A stretch of 64,000 nucleotides of DNA from Reddybacter sp041277045 (GCA_041277045.1 JBGFSY010000001.1:310001-374000); one strand, 5' to 3'; positions 16,496 to 24,978 are shown, numbered from the stretch's first letter. Notes: generated from the sequence alone by a model not told the origin. Numbers and translations are program-made.

Positions 16496-17296
16496 CTATG
16501 CGGCCTGATTGTAGTCTTCATCAGTCACTTCAGCAATCAAGTGCGCCATATGAGTAATTAACTGGAACGCTAAAGGGATAAGGAAGAACAAAGACCAACC
16601 CAGGAAAACAAAACCCCAGTGGATTGGTGCTGCGAACAGCTCTTCAGCGTAGAAGAAAGTGTGGCCCCACTCGTTAAAGCCATAGTTAGGCATAATCATT
16701 AAAATACCACAAACCACCGCCAAAAACGGTATCGATATTTTGTTCATGTAGGCAGGAATACGGGTATGAGTCCAGATAAACGCTGGAATCAACATTGCAG
16801 TCAACGCTGGCAGAGCAAAGTAAAAGATAATAATGTGCGTTGGCGTAAAATCAGTATCGCGGATAGTCACCTGATGCCATGCCGCATCAGACTCAACAGC
16901 ATTTGAGGCAATACAGCCAGCCCAAATAGCCATTACTGAAAAAATAGCCAGCATTTTCCAATAACGCTGTAGCTCCAGCTCTTTGCTGATGGCACTTGCA
17001 TCAGTCTCTCTCGTCATCCAAAGATATACAGAGAGGATGACAGTGAAGCTACCAAGTAAAATCAATTCACCATAAAGAACCGGCATCCAATAGACCTGAA
17101 ACTCGTCCGAGTAGAAGTCCGTACCAACGGTAAAGCCCATGGTATCCAGATAAATACGCAGTGCCGTACCCATTGCGATCATCAGCGCCCCGAAAGTATA
17201 AACGAACTGATTACGCTTAAAATGCCCAGTCACCTTACTATCGCTGCTTGTATCGCCGATATCTAAGGCAACGCTTTGTGTATTTTCTTTTGCCAT
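16496..17296 (-). CDS. pmoC: Copper membrane monooxygenase subunit C
   Basis: Integral-membrane subunit C of the pMMO/AMO superfamily, where the CuC and CuD sites lie. The CuC ligands are in place: D137, H141, H154 in DAAWHQVTIRDTDFTPTH, with the exact +4 and +17 spacing of D156/H160/H173 in Methylococcus. The CuD ligands also match: N208, H212, H226 with +4 and +18 spacing, as in N227/H231/H245. Six or seven membrane helices are seen; length 266 aa is typical. It is the promoter-proximal gene of a C-A-B operon, the order usual in this superfamily, and diverges from an ACAD-MoxR-VWA unit with a 361-bp gap. Confidence 0.95.
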   Translation of the reverse strand: MAKENTQSVALDIGDTSSDSKVTGHFKRNQFVYTFGALMIAMGTALRIYLDTMGFTVGTDFYSDEFQVYWMPVLYGELILLGSFTVILSVYLWMTRETDASAISKELELQRYWKMLAIFSVMAIWAGCIASNAVESDAAWHQVTIRDTDFTPTHIIIFYFALPALTAMLIPAFIWTHTRIPAYMNKISIPFLAVVCGILMIMPNYGFNEWGHTFFYAEELFAAPIHWGFVFLGWSLFFLIPLAFQLITHMAHLIAEVTDEDYNQAA

Positions 17297-17657
17297 AATT
17301 TGTGTACCCCTGTCTTCTTACTTTAAACTTGTTTGCCGTACCGGCCAAGTAGCTAACAGCCTGCACGACGCCTTTTTTAACGTCTTAGGGCGGAATATAC
17401 GCATGTAGTTGCTGCAAACGCAGAGCCAAAGATGACAACCATGATGCAGAAAGTGACAGCCCAGTAACTCAATTATCTTTAATCAAGCCCATGCGCTTGT
17501 CAAACGCACTATAACCAGCAGGATATAGGCGCATAACTACCTGTAACCTATAGCATAATCCGAAAGCATGCCTGTCATACCTGAAGCTTATTGTCATCGC
17601 GTCAATTGTTCCAATATCTTTATTAAATAATATTTTCCATTTGAGTATGCTTTTAAA
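17297..17657. other. Divergent regulatory gap upstream of the copper monooxygenase operon
   Basis: 361 bp without a gene, shared by the minus-strand pmoC operon and the plus-strand ACAD gene. No strong canonical promoter is visible for either direction. The best minus-strand pair is given as a separate entry. The segment 17590-17657 is very AT-rich and probably holds the ACAD promoter. I searched for a sigma-54 -24/-12 element and found none with correct spacing. Confidence 0.5.
17472..17503 (-). promoter_or_regulatory. Weak candidate promoter for the copper monooxygenase operon
   Basis: Minus strand TTGACA (17503-17498) and GATAAT (17477-17472) are good boxes, but the spacer is 20 bp, longer than optimal. 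That would give a leader of roughly 170 nt before pmoC and is compatible with an activator-dependent promoter. Confidence 0.25.
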
Positions 17658-18779
17658 ATGACCCCATCAACAGCTTATGGAGCACATTCCACGCTTGAGG
17701 CAGAGATTTTTCTCTCTCTTCAAAAAGCAAACACCCTCCGCCTGTTACAGGAGGAGGCCTCTCAAGCGAATACCTTCCCCTTCCAAGCCTGGAAACGCCT
17801 GGCCGACCAGAGTCTACTCCTGCGATTCACCACAACCCCGACAGCAACCCTCCCTTACAGAGATATTGCTCTAAGTGGTTACGTCATGACACGCCATCAC
17901 CAGTCATTGGGGCTGACTATGACCTGGGTCGGTCAACTGCTTAAATGCCACTTCCTACGCTCACTAAATTATCGTCATTCAGCGTATATCGACAACATTC
18001 TTAATGGCGACTCACTCTGCGCCCTCGCCATCTCCGAACCCAATGTTGGCGCCCACCCTAAGCACCTAAGCTGCAATGCCGTTAAACAAGGCGAGAATTA
18101 TGTCCTCGATGGCGAGAAAGCCTTTGTCAGTCACGGCCCCTACGCCGACCGCTTTATCGTGCTCGCCATTACCGAGCAAACCCAGGGCCGCAAACACTTC
18201 TCAGCCTTCCTCGTGCCCGCCAACAGCACAGGCTTGCAACGCATGCCGCCCCAGCCCGTTAAAGGCTTACAACCCAGCAGTCACTGCAACATCGTCTTTA
18301 CGGACTGCCATATACCCGCAGCCACACTGATTGGCTCAGCCGGGCAGGCCTTTGAAGAGATATCACTTCCGATGCGCACCCTCGAAGACAGCCTCATGCT
18401 GGCGCCCATTGCCGGTGCCATGCAAGCCCAGCTCGACTATCTGGCACACGCCAGCTCAGCCTCTAGCAAGCCTTTCGAGCGCAATAAAATGGGTGTACTA
18501 CTTAGCCTCACAGAATCAGCCAAAGAATTAGGTATAATCGCCGCCAGCAAACTTGATCAGCATGAGGGCATACCCGACCTGACCCCGCTCATTATCGGCT
18601 TTCGCTCACTGGCTGAACAAGCGCAAACAATGCTACTTGAATTTCACGACGAGTATCCCGGCCTCCGCAAACTCGCTGGCGACATTCAAATACTCAGCAA
18701 TATCGGACGACAGGCTACAGCCGCACGCACAGCCTCTTTAACTGATCGCTTTTTGGCCGAACAACGAGAAAAAGATTAA
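17658..18779 (+). CDS. Acyl-CoA dehydrogenase-like flavoprotein
   Basis: Related to acyl-CoA dehydrogenases, which oxidise acyl thioesters using FAD. At 373 aa it is near normal length. The middle domain is clear: ALAISEPNVGAHPKHL corresponds to the FAD/substrate segment usually written TEPxxGSD, and YVLDGEKAFVSHGPYAD to the NGxKxWITNG strand, followed by FLVPANSTGLQ. The N-terminal helical domain and the C-terminal domain are weakly conserved, and I could not place a catalytic Glu, so the substrate may not be an ordinary acyl-CoA. It diverges from the copper monooxygenase operon and is 51 bp upstream of the MoxR ATPase, probably in one transcript with MoxR and CoxE-like genes. Confidence 0.75.
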   Translation: MTPSTAYGAHSTLEAEIFLSLQKANTLRLLQEEASQANTFPFQAWKRLADQSLLLRFTTTPTATLPYRDIALSGYVMTRHHQSLGLTMTWVGQLLKCHFLRSLNYRHSAYIDNILNGDSLCALAISEPNVGAHPKHLSCNAVKQGENYVLDGEKAFVSHGPYADRFIVLAITEQTQGRKHFSAFLVPANSTGLQRMPPQPVKGLQPSSHCNIVFTDCHIPAATLIGSAGQAFEEISLPMRTLEDSLMLAPIAGAMQAQLDYLAHASSASSKPFERNKMGVLLSLTESAKELGIIAASKLDQHEGIPDLTPLIIGFRSLAEQAQTMLLEFHDEYPGLRKLAGDIQILSNIGRQATAARTASLTDRFLAEQREKD

Positions 18780-18830
18780 GCGGCCCACCGCTTTCAAACA
18801 ACAGCCATAAATTACAGGTACTTAGCCCGT

Positions 18831-19781
18831 ATGAAAGAACTCTATAAAGACAAATTCACCTCGGTTGAAGATATCCAGCAGCGCTTTGAAGCCGCCCAGT
18901 ATATTTGCAGCGAGCAAATTGCCACCTGCGTTTACATCGCCCATAACCTGCAAAAGCCGGTAATGGTCGAAGGCCCCGCCGGCGTTGGCAAGACCGAACT
19001 AGCCAAAACCACAGCGCAAATACTCGACGTACCTTTAGTGCGCCTGCAGTGCTACGAGGGACTGGATGAGTCCAAAGCACTGTACGAGTGGAAATACGCC
19101 AAACAGCTGCTTTATACCCAGCTATTAAAAGATAAGCTCAGCGAGCTACTCGAGGGCGCCACCGGCCTCGAGCAATCGATGGAGCGTATCCACAGCCACG
19201 ATGACCTATTCTTCTCCGAAGCCTTCCTCGAGCCTCGCCCCCTTTATAAGGCGCTGCACGAAGAACTCGGCTGCGTGCTGCTAATCGATGAGGTCGACAA
19301 GTCCGATCCGGAGTTTGAAGCTTTTCTCCTCGAAATTTTGTCCGAGTTTCAGGTTTCGATTCCCGAGCTCGGCACTATCAAAGCTAAAATTAAGCCGCTG
19401 GTCTTCCTCACCAGTAATAATAGCCGCGAGATGAGTGACGCCCTCAAGCGCCGCTGCCTGCATTTATATGTGCCCTACCCCGACGAAAAACTGGAAAGCC
19501 GTATTTTGACCAGCCGTGTACCCGAACTCTCCGATACCCTGCGCAAGGAGGTCGTCAGCTTCGTGCAACAGGTGCGCGAACTCGATCTCAAAAAGGTACC
19601 GTCGATTTCTGAAACCATCGACTGGGCAAAAACCCTGTTGCTCCTCCATAGCGAACAACTCGATGCCGCTATGGTCAAGCAGACCCTTAATGTCCTGCTA
19701 AAATTTGAGACAGATATTGACGCCATGGGCGACCACTTGCGCGCCTTTATTAACAAGGCTCACAAGCGCTCAGGGCGCTAA
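18831..19781 (+). CDS. MoxR-family AAA+ ATPase
   Basis: AAA+ chaperone of the MoxR type; with a VWA partner such proteins help insert metals or activate metalloenzymes (CoxD/CoxE for CO dehydrogenase, NorQ/NorD for NO reductase). Walker A is GPAGVGKT (residues 48-55), Walker B LLIDEVD with D153/E154, sensor 1 FLTSNNSREMSDALKRRC carrying the arginine finger region. At 316 aa it is the usual length. The VWA gene begins 56 bp downstream. Being divergent from the copper monooxygenase operon and next to an ACAD-like gene, its client could be either; sequence alone does not say. Confidence 0.92.
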   Translation: MKELYKDKFTSVEDIQQRFEAAQYICSEQIATCVYIAHNLQKPVMVEGPAGVGKTELAKTTAQILDVPLVRLQCYEGLDESKALYEWKYAKQLLYTQLLKDKLSELLEGATGLEQSMERIHSHDDLFFSEAFLEPRPLYKALHEELGCVLLIDEVDKSDPEFEAFLLEILSEFQVSIPELGTIKAKIKPLVFLTSNNSREMSDALKRRCLHLYVPYPDEKLESRILTSRVPELSDTLRKEVVSFVQQVRELDLKKVPSISETIDWAKTLLLLHSEQLDAAMVKQTLNVLLKFETDIDAMGDHLRAFINKAHKRSGR

Positions 19782-19837
19782 GCTATAGCAAATCGCCTCT
19801 GGCCACGACATGCAGCGGCGCTTCGCGAGGAACCAGC

Positions 19838-21223
19838 ATGCAGCAAACCCTCGAAGATTTTTACAAGGTGATCCGCGCGGCGGGCGTTAATGTATCGCCC
19901 TCCGATACCATCGAAACCAGCCGCACCGTTGCTCTCATCGGCTATACCGATCGCAGCATTCTAAAAAATGCCTTTCAGGTCAGCCTGGCAAAATCAGAGA
20001 CCGAGCAAGACTTAGTCGCCGAGTGTTTCGAGCAATTCTTTAGCTTTGACACATTCAGTGCCGCCAACGACCCGCACAGCAATAACACCGCTGCCGCTAG
20101 CGATGAGGCAGACGACCCACAAGAGGCTAAGAGCGAGCAAAGCGAGACACCACAGGCGCAATCAGAGCTCGCCAAAATGCTACTGGAGGGCGACACCGCC
20201 AGCCTCGTCACCGAAATGAAGAAAGCCGCTCGGGAAGTCGGTCTCACGGACATCTGGTTCTTCACCCAGAAGAGCCTCTATACGCAGAAAATCATGCAGA
20301 AGATGGGCTTGCGCGATCTGCAAAATGATATCGCCGCCATGGGCAAGGGCGACTGCCCCTCCAGCATCGCCCAGGCAGGTGAACTGCGAAACGCCAAAGA
20401 CTACCTTAGCGAGAGTGTTAAAGATTTCGTCGAACAACAGCTATCGATGTACGGGCGCAATGCCACCCGCAATCTGCGCGAAGACCATCTAAAAAGCAGC
20501 AAGCTATCGAATATCGAGCAGCGCGACTTTCACGTCATGCACGACCTGGTGCGCAAGATGGCGAAACGCCTGAGCACTCAGTATTCGAAAAAGAAGAAAC
20601 AGGATAAACGCGGCCAACTCGACTTCCGCAAAACCCTGCGCCGCAACGTCGCCTACGACGGCGTGATGTTTGAAACCTACTGGAAGACCAAGTACATCGA
20701 CAAACCCCGCCTGCTGGTGATGTGTGATATTAGCGGCTCGGTACAGGCCTATGCACGCTTTCTACTGCTGTTTCTGCACAGCCTCAACGACGTGATGCAG
20801 CGCATCGATAGCTATGTATTTACCGGCAATCTAATCCCGGTAAAAGATATCTTCGAGAAATATCCGGTTGAACAGGCGATTGATAAAATTATGACTGATC
20901 ACGGCATGGGCGGCTCCGACTACGGCACCACCCTGCTTGATCTTGACGATCAGTGCATGGACGATATCGACAATAAAACCACCGTGCTCATCCTTGGTGA
21001 TGCCCGCAATAACTTCCTCGCCCCGCGCACCGAAGTGATGCAAACCCTGCACCTGCGTGCCAAGCGCGTTATCTGGCTCAACCCCGAGCCAACAACCTTC
21101 TGGAATGCCGGCGATTCGGTGATGTATAAGTACAAACCCTATTGCCATATGGCCAAAACCTGCAACACCCTCGACCATCTGGAGAGGATGCTCGACGACC
21201 TCCTTAAAGCGGCAACTAGCTGA
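19838..21223 (+). CDS. CoxE-like VWA domain protein
   Basis: Partner of MoxR ATPases, thought to present substrate proteins for remodelling. The C-terminal VWA domain has a MIDAS motif DISGS (D297, S299, S301) in LLVMCDISGSVQAYARF. A low-complexity acidic Ala/Ser/Glu-rich linker sits at about residues 75-115, and a basic segment KKKKQDKRGQLDFRKTLRRN around 248-267 precedes the VWA domain, typical of CoxE. Length 461 aa. A strong terminator follows at 21265-21296. Confidence 0.9.
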   Translation: MQQTLEDFYKVIRAAGVNVSPSDTIETSRTVALIGYTDRSILKNAFQVSLAKSETEQDLVAECFEQFFSFDTFSAANDPHSNNTAAASDEADDPQEAKSEQSETPQAQSELAKMLLEGDTASLVTEMKKAAREVGLTDIWFFTQKSLYTQKIMQKMGLRDLQNDIAAMGKGDCPSSIAQAGELRNAKDYLSESVKDFVEQQLSMYGRNATRNLREDHLKSSKLSNIEQRDFHVMHDLVRKMAKRLSTQYSKKKKQDKRGQLDFRKTLRRNVAYDGVMFETYWKTKYIDKPRLLVMCDISGSVQAYARFLLLFLHSLNDVMQRIDSYVFTGNLIPVKDIFEKYPVEQAIDKIMTDHGMGGSDYGTTLLDLDDQCMDDIDNKTTVLILGDARNNFLAPRTEVMQTLHLRAKRVIWLNPEPTTFWNAGDSVMYKYKPYCHMAKTCNTLDHLERMLDDLLKAATS

Positions 21224-21264
21224 GTTTCGCTAGCTATAACAACGCCCTACAAAACAGGCCCATA

Positions 21265-21296
21265 AAAAAACACCGGCACAAAGGCCGGTGTTTTTT
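21265..21296. terminator. Bidirectional intrinsic terminator
   Basis: Stem CACCGGC (21271-21277) with GCCGGTG (21284-21290), 6-nt loop, flanked by A-run and T-run. It separates the convergent CoxE-like and TorF-type genes. Confidence 0.92.
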
Positions 21297-21350
21297 AGTC
21301 TAGCACTCTGACAAGCCTCCTCTTAAATAGAGCGGGCCAGCCAGCAGCAA

Positions 21351-22097
21351 TTACAGGCTTTTGCTAAGGGCAAAAACAACGGTGCTATCACACCAGTTAG
21401 TGCCAAAGCACTCTGACTTATCCAGATCGGTATCAACCCAGGTCAGACTAACATCAACGCCAGCGAACGCTTTGCTAACACCGATGGAGTAATCAGAATA
21501 GCTATCCTCTCCATCTGACAAAAATGCTTGCTCAGCATCTTTGGCATTGGAATCTGTAGAGCTGAATTCAAAATTGTTGTAACCGTAGTGCAAATCCAGA
21601 CTTACATCGTGGGGCAAAGAAAAGGAGTAATCACCGTAGATATAGTAAAACTCACCCGTCTCCAAATAGTAATCGTCTGAATAGGCGAAACCCAAAGTGA
21701 AATCGCTAACCGAAACACTGGCATAAATTTCAGCGTAATCGTCTTCGGCATCAGAGAAAGTACGAACGGTTTTATCAGTACCGGGATAATCGTAGTAAAT
21801 GTAACCCACATCGAAGCTAACAGTTTCTGTCAGATCACCGGTATAACCAACGTAGTAATCCAGCTCCAGGCTATTGGCGAAATCAACGTTTGAACCCCAG
21901 ATACCAACATACACGCCACTGTCATAGGCCAGGTCAAAACCACCCTGCACAGCCAACTGGGTATCGGTTTGAGAAATACCGCGAAAACGGTAATCAGATG
22001 TCATACTAACATTGCCACTGACTTCTGCCGCCATGGCAACAACTGGTGACGCCGAGACAATCGCAGCTAACAGAATATTTTTCTTTATATTTTTCAT
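21351..22097 (-). CDS. TorF family putative porin (Gcw_chp, TIGR02001)
   Basis: Outer-membrane protein of the TIGR02001 family, often linked to ammonium-transport or nitrogen-regulated genes; the solute is not known. Signal peptide residues 1-23 (ending AMA), then the family start EVSGNVSMTSDYRFRGISQT, with repeated short barrel strands (YVGIWGSNVDF, LELDYYVGYTGD, FDVGYIYYDYPG). At 248 aa it is full length. Upstream on its own strand a sigma-54-type promoter (22193-22208) and two NtrC-like boxes (near 22300 and 22340) are visible, so nitrogen-limitation control is likely. It is convergent with the VWA gene. Confidence 0.88.
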   Translation of the reverse strand: MKNIKKNILLAAIVSASPVVAMAAEVSGNVSMTSDYRFRGISQTDTQLAVQGGFDLAYDSGVYVGIWGSNVDFANSLELDYYVGYTGDLTETVSFDVGYIYYDYPGTDKTVRTFSDAEDDYAEIYASVSVSDFTLGFAYSDDYYLETGEFYYIYGDYSFSLPHDVSLDLHYGYNNFEFSSTDSNAKDAEQAFLSDGEDSYSDYSIGVSKAFAGVDVSLTWVDTDLDKSECFGTNWCDSTVVFALSKSL

Positions 22098-22192
22098 GGG
22101 GTTTCCTCTAAGTTTTTATAATTTACATTGTAATCCGACTATAACATGCTTATAAGCTGCAGAATCCATTTTGCTGACTTAAACCAGTAACA

Positions 22193-22208
22193 AGCAGAAA
22201 ACATACCA
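22193..22208 (-). promoter_or_regulatory. Candidate sigma-54 promoter for the TorF-type porin
   Basis: Minus strand TGGTAT-N5-CTGCT has the GG and GC doublets exactly 12 bp apart, as needed for a -24/-12 promoter. Transcription would start near 22182, giving an 85-nt leader. The NtrC-like boxes fall about 118 and 158 bp upstream. Confidence 0.55.
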
Positions 22209-22291
22209 ACTACAAAAAGGCAACCTTATCTAAGGGATAACCGTAGAAACACTACACTAGCAAGTAATTCTGACTGACACAGCAAAACACA

Positions 22292-22308
22292 GCGCCCCGT
22301 TTTGGTGC
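22292..22308. promoter_or_regulatory. NtrC-like enhancer box 1
   Basis: A GC-rich left half and GGTGC right half match the 17-bp NtrC consensus (TGCACY-N4-TGGTGCA) at 13 positions. The second box is identical in the TTTTGGTGCG half and starts 40 bp away, close to four helical turns. Confidence 0.55.
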
Positions 22309-22331
22309 GATAGTTTTCAGGCTTATTATCA

Positions 22332-22348
22332 GCGCCTTTTTTTGGTGC
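22332..22348. promoter_or_regulatory. NtrC-like enhancer box 2
   Basis: GCGCC, seven T, then GGTGC; aligned on TGGTGC it also matches about 13 of 17 consensus positions. A further partial palindrome (GCGCACCC and GGTGGGCGC) lies just downstream at 22347-22365 and could be a third weak site. Confidence 0.55.
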
Positions 22349-22405
22349 GCACCCGGTGGGCGCCAGGCCGACACGAGCACAATCTAACTTTCGGATAACA
22401 AAGCC

Positions 22406-22421
22406 TGGCAGTGAAGTAGCC
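22406..22421 (+). promoter_or_regulatory. Candidate sigma-54 promoter for the small secreted protein
   Basis: TGGCAG-N5-TAGCC has GG and GC doublets 12 bp apart. The start site would be about 22432, 54 nt before the ATG at 22486, with the NtrC-like boxes about 92 and 132 bp upstream. Confidence 0.5.
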
Positions 22422-22485
22422 ACCAGAATAGTATTGACTGCTACAATAGCCCCCAACATTTCCATCAATATCTAATGGTCAATCA

Positions 22486-22815
22486 ATGCATCTGAGCCGA
22501 GCCTGTCGAAACACTATCCCCACCCTTGCCTGTCTTCTTGGCCTACTACTTTCAAATAGCTCAAGCGCCAGTATCGATGCCCAGTGTGAGCGCGCTACCG
22601 GTTTATTAATTCAGCAAATGAATGCAGAGAATCTTGTTCGCCAAAATCCAGCAGGCCAGGAGAGAATCAAAGAAATTGCCCTGGGCTTATGCTCCGAAAC
22701 GGAAAAGCTGGTGCAGGAACAGCACATTGCGGACACAGAAAAAGCCCTCGAAAACTGGTTTTTTGAATCCCACCCTGAGAAAGCGGGCAACCAACGGCTC
22801 AAAACAAAGCGCTAG
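22486..22815 (+). CDS. Small secreted protein of unknown function
   Basis: 109-aa protein, family not recognised. Residues 1-28 look like a signal peptide with a hydrophobic core LACLLGLLL and an ASA cleavage site. The mature part is mostly helical and charged, with two Cys (about C34 and C69) that could form a disulfide in an alpha-hairpin: DAQCERATGLLIQQM and EIALGLCSETEKLV. The C terminus is basic (RLKTKR). It lies downstream of a sigma-54-like promoter and NtrC-like boxes shared with the TorF-type porin, so both may be made under nitrogen limitation. The ATG at 22475 is out of frame and ends after six codons. Confidence 0.65.
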   Translation: MHLSRACRNTIPTLACLLGLLLSNSSSASIDAQCERATGLLIQQMNAENLVRQNPAGQERIKEIALGLCSETEKLVQEQHIADTEKALENWFFESHPEKAGNQRLKTKR

Positions 22816-22839
22816 CACCACACAAGCACACCCTATAGC

Positions 22840-24978
22840 CTAACGCCGCCGAGTTTTGCCCCGAGGCTTTCTATTATGCTTGGTTGCAAACTTCTTGAAC
22901 TTCTCCCGCCCAGTACCAGCACCTGCCTTTTGCACATCCTCAGTGGGAATTAAACAGCTTTCGCGATCACCAATTAGCTCAGTCCTGTCGGCCGTTTGCA
23001 AATACTCGCGAATCAGTGACCAGTTGCTCGGATCGTGATAGCGCAACAGGGCTTTGTGCAGACGACGTTTATCGAGATCGCGCACCGGGCTGATCTTTTC
23101 ACCGCGCTTATAGCTGATACGACGTAGGGGGTTGCGCCCGGAATGGTACATTGCGGTAGCGGTGGCCATGGGCGAGGGGTAATACGTTTGCACCTGGTCG
23201 GCACGGAAGCGATGGCGCTTCAACCATAGAGCCAACTCCACCATATCGTTTTCGGTCGTACCCGGGTGGGCAGCAATAAAGTAGGGGATCAAATACTGTT
23301 TTTTACCGGCTTTTTTGGTGTACTTTTCAAACATCGCACTGAAGCGATCATAGGTGCCGATACCGGGCTTCATCATTTTCGACAGCGGCCCCTCTTGCGT
23401 ATGCTCCGGGGCAATTTTGAGATAACCGCCGACATGGTGGGTCACTAACTCCTCAACATATTCCGGCGACTCAACTGCCAGATCGTAACGCAGGCCAGAG
23501 GCAATCAAGACCTTTTTAACACCGGGCAAGTCGCGAGCACGGCGGTATAAATTGATCAGCGGATTGTGGTCGGTATTGAGGTTGGAGCAAATACCGGGGT
23601 AAACACAGGAGAGCCGTCGGCAGGCCTTTTCAATGTCCTGACTTTTACAAGCAAGGCGGTACATATTCGCCGTCGGCCCGCCGAGGTCGGAAATCACCCC
23701 GGTAAAACCCGGGGTAAGATCGCGGATATTTTCGATCTCGGCAATAATTGAGTCTTCGGAGCGACTCTGGATAATCCGCCCCTCGTGCTCGGTGATCGAA
23801 CAAAAGGTACAGCCGCCGAAGCAGCCGCGCATGATATTCACCGAAAAACGAATCATTTCATAGGCGGGAATGCGCCGCCCCTCGTACTTCGGGTGAGGTA
23901 TCCGGGCAAAAGGCAGGGCAAAAACCTCGTCAATTTCATCGGTCGTTAACGGTATCGGCGGCGGATTGAGCCACACCTCAACATCTTCATGGCGCTGCAC
24001 CAAGGCACGGGCATTGCCGGGGTTGGTTTCCAGATGCAGCACCCTCGAGGCATGGGCGTAGAGCACCGGATCCATCTTGACCTTGTGATAGGCCGGCAGG
24101 CGAATCACCGATGTGGCGCGGTCAACTTTTTCACGATAGGGCACAAAATGCAGCACTTGTTCACCGCTCTCTTCATCGCGGCCCACGGAACACTTGCCGC
24201 CGGTCGAGGCCGCTTGCTCCTCAACGCTATCGTAGGGGTTGAGCAAAGTGTCGACCCTGCCGGGGGTATCGACACGGCTTGAATCAATCAGCGTCCAGCC
24301 CTCCGGCAAGTCTTTGCGCAGCACTGCCGTGCCGCGAATATCTGTCACCTGAGTAATGTCCTGACCGCGCGATAAACGCTGGGCGACCTCGGCAATGGCG
24401 CGCTCGGCATTGCCGTAAAGCAGTATATCGGCCTGGGCGTCGACCAAAATAGAGCGCCGCACCTCGTCCGACCAGTAGTCGTAATGGGCAATGCGCCGCA
24501 GGCTAGCCTCGATGCTGCCGAGCACAATGGGGACGTCCTTCCAGGCCTCGCGGCAGCGCTGACTGTAGACAATCACCGCGCGGTCGGGGCGCTTACCACC
24601 CTCGTCATCGGGTGAATAGGCATCGTCGCTGCGCACGCGCTTATCGGCGGTGTAGCGGTTAATCATCGAATCCATATTGCCGGCGGCAACGCCGAAGAAC
24701 AGATTGGGCTTGCCGAGGCGCATAAAGTCCTGCTTATTGCGCCAGTCGGGCTGATCGATAATACCAACGCGAAAACCCTGGGCTTCGAGCAGCCGACCGA
24801 TCACCGCCATGCCAAAACTCGGGTGGTCGACATAGGCATCGCCGGTGACGACGATCACATCGCAACTATCCCAGCCGAGTTCATCCATTTCTTCACGACT
24901 GGTGGGCAGAAAGGGGGCTGTGCCAAAACATTCGGCCCAGTATTTAGTGTAGGAGAAGAGCGGAGTAACAGCAGGCAT
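22840..24978 (-). CDS. YgiQ family radical SAM protein
   Basis: Radical SAM enzyme of the YgiQ family, reaction not established. The 712-aa protein has an N-terminal cobalamin-binding-like Rossmann domain (residues 37-130, CDVIVVTGDAYVDHPSFGMA), then the 4Fe-4S/SAM cluster motif RGCFGGCTFC with C386, C390, C393, followed by GPTANMYRLACKSQ and IAPEHTQEGPLSKMMKPG, all hallmarks of the family. The C terminus is Lys/Arg-rich, suggesting RNA or nucleic-acid contact. It is transcribed alone and ends 24 bp from the end of the small secreted protein gene. Confidence 0.93.
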   Translation of the reverse strand: MPAVTPLFSYTKYWAECFGTAPFLPTSREEMDELGWDSCDVIVVTGDAYVDHPSFGMAVIGRLLEAQGFRVGIIDQPDWRNKQDFMRLGKPNLFFGVAAGNMDSMINRYTADKRVRSDDAYSPDDEGGKRPDRAVIVYSQRCREAWKDVPIVLGSIEASLRRIAHYDYWSDEVRRSILVDAQADILLYGNAERAIAEVAQRLSRGQDITQVTDIRGTAVLRKDLPEGWTLIDSSRVDTPGRVDTLLNPYDSVEEQAASTGGKCSVGRDEESGEQVLHFVPYREKVDRATSVIRLPAYHKVKMDPVLYAHASRVLHLETNPGNARALVQRHEDVEVWLNPPPIPLTTDEIDEVFALPFARIPHPKYEGRRIPAYEMIRFSVNIMRGCFGGCTFCSITEHEGRIIQSRSEDSIIAEIENIRDLTPGFTGVISDLGGPTANMYRLACKSQDIEKACRRLSCVYPGICSNLNTDHNPLINLYRRARDLPGVKKVLIASGLRYDLAVESPEYVEELVTHHVGGYLKIAPEHTQEGPLSKMMKPGIGTYDRFSAMFEKYTKKAGKKQYLIPYFIAAHPGTTENDMVELALWLKRHRFRADQVQTYYPSPMATATAMYHSGRNPLRRISYKRGEKISPVRDLDKRRLHKALLRYHDPSNWSLIREYLQTADRTELIGDRESCLIPTEDVQKAGAGTGREKFKKFATKHNRKPRGKTRRR

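Noticed and set aside
11275..17296. Ammonia monooxygenase of a nitrifier or methane monooxygenase of a methanotroph
   Set aside because: No hao, cytochrome c554 or methanol dehydrogenase in the window, and the accessory genes and surroundings are those of a heterotroph. Only genome-wide data can settle this.
17297..17657. Sigma-54 promoter for the monooxygenase operon
   Set aside because: A TTGGCC...GGCAA pair on the minus strand has GG-GC distance of 10, not 12, so it does not fit.
22226..22468. Minus-strand ORF of 80 codons between the porin and the secreted protein
   Set aside because: It covers the NtrC-like boxes and a sigma-54 promoter, and has no ribosome site or protein-like composition.
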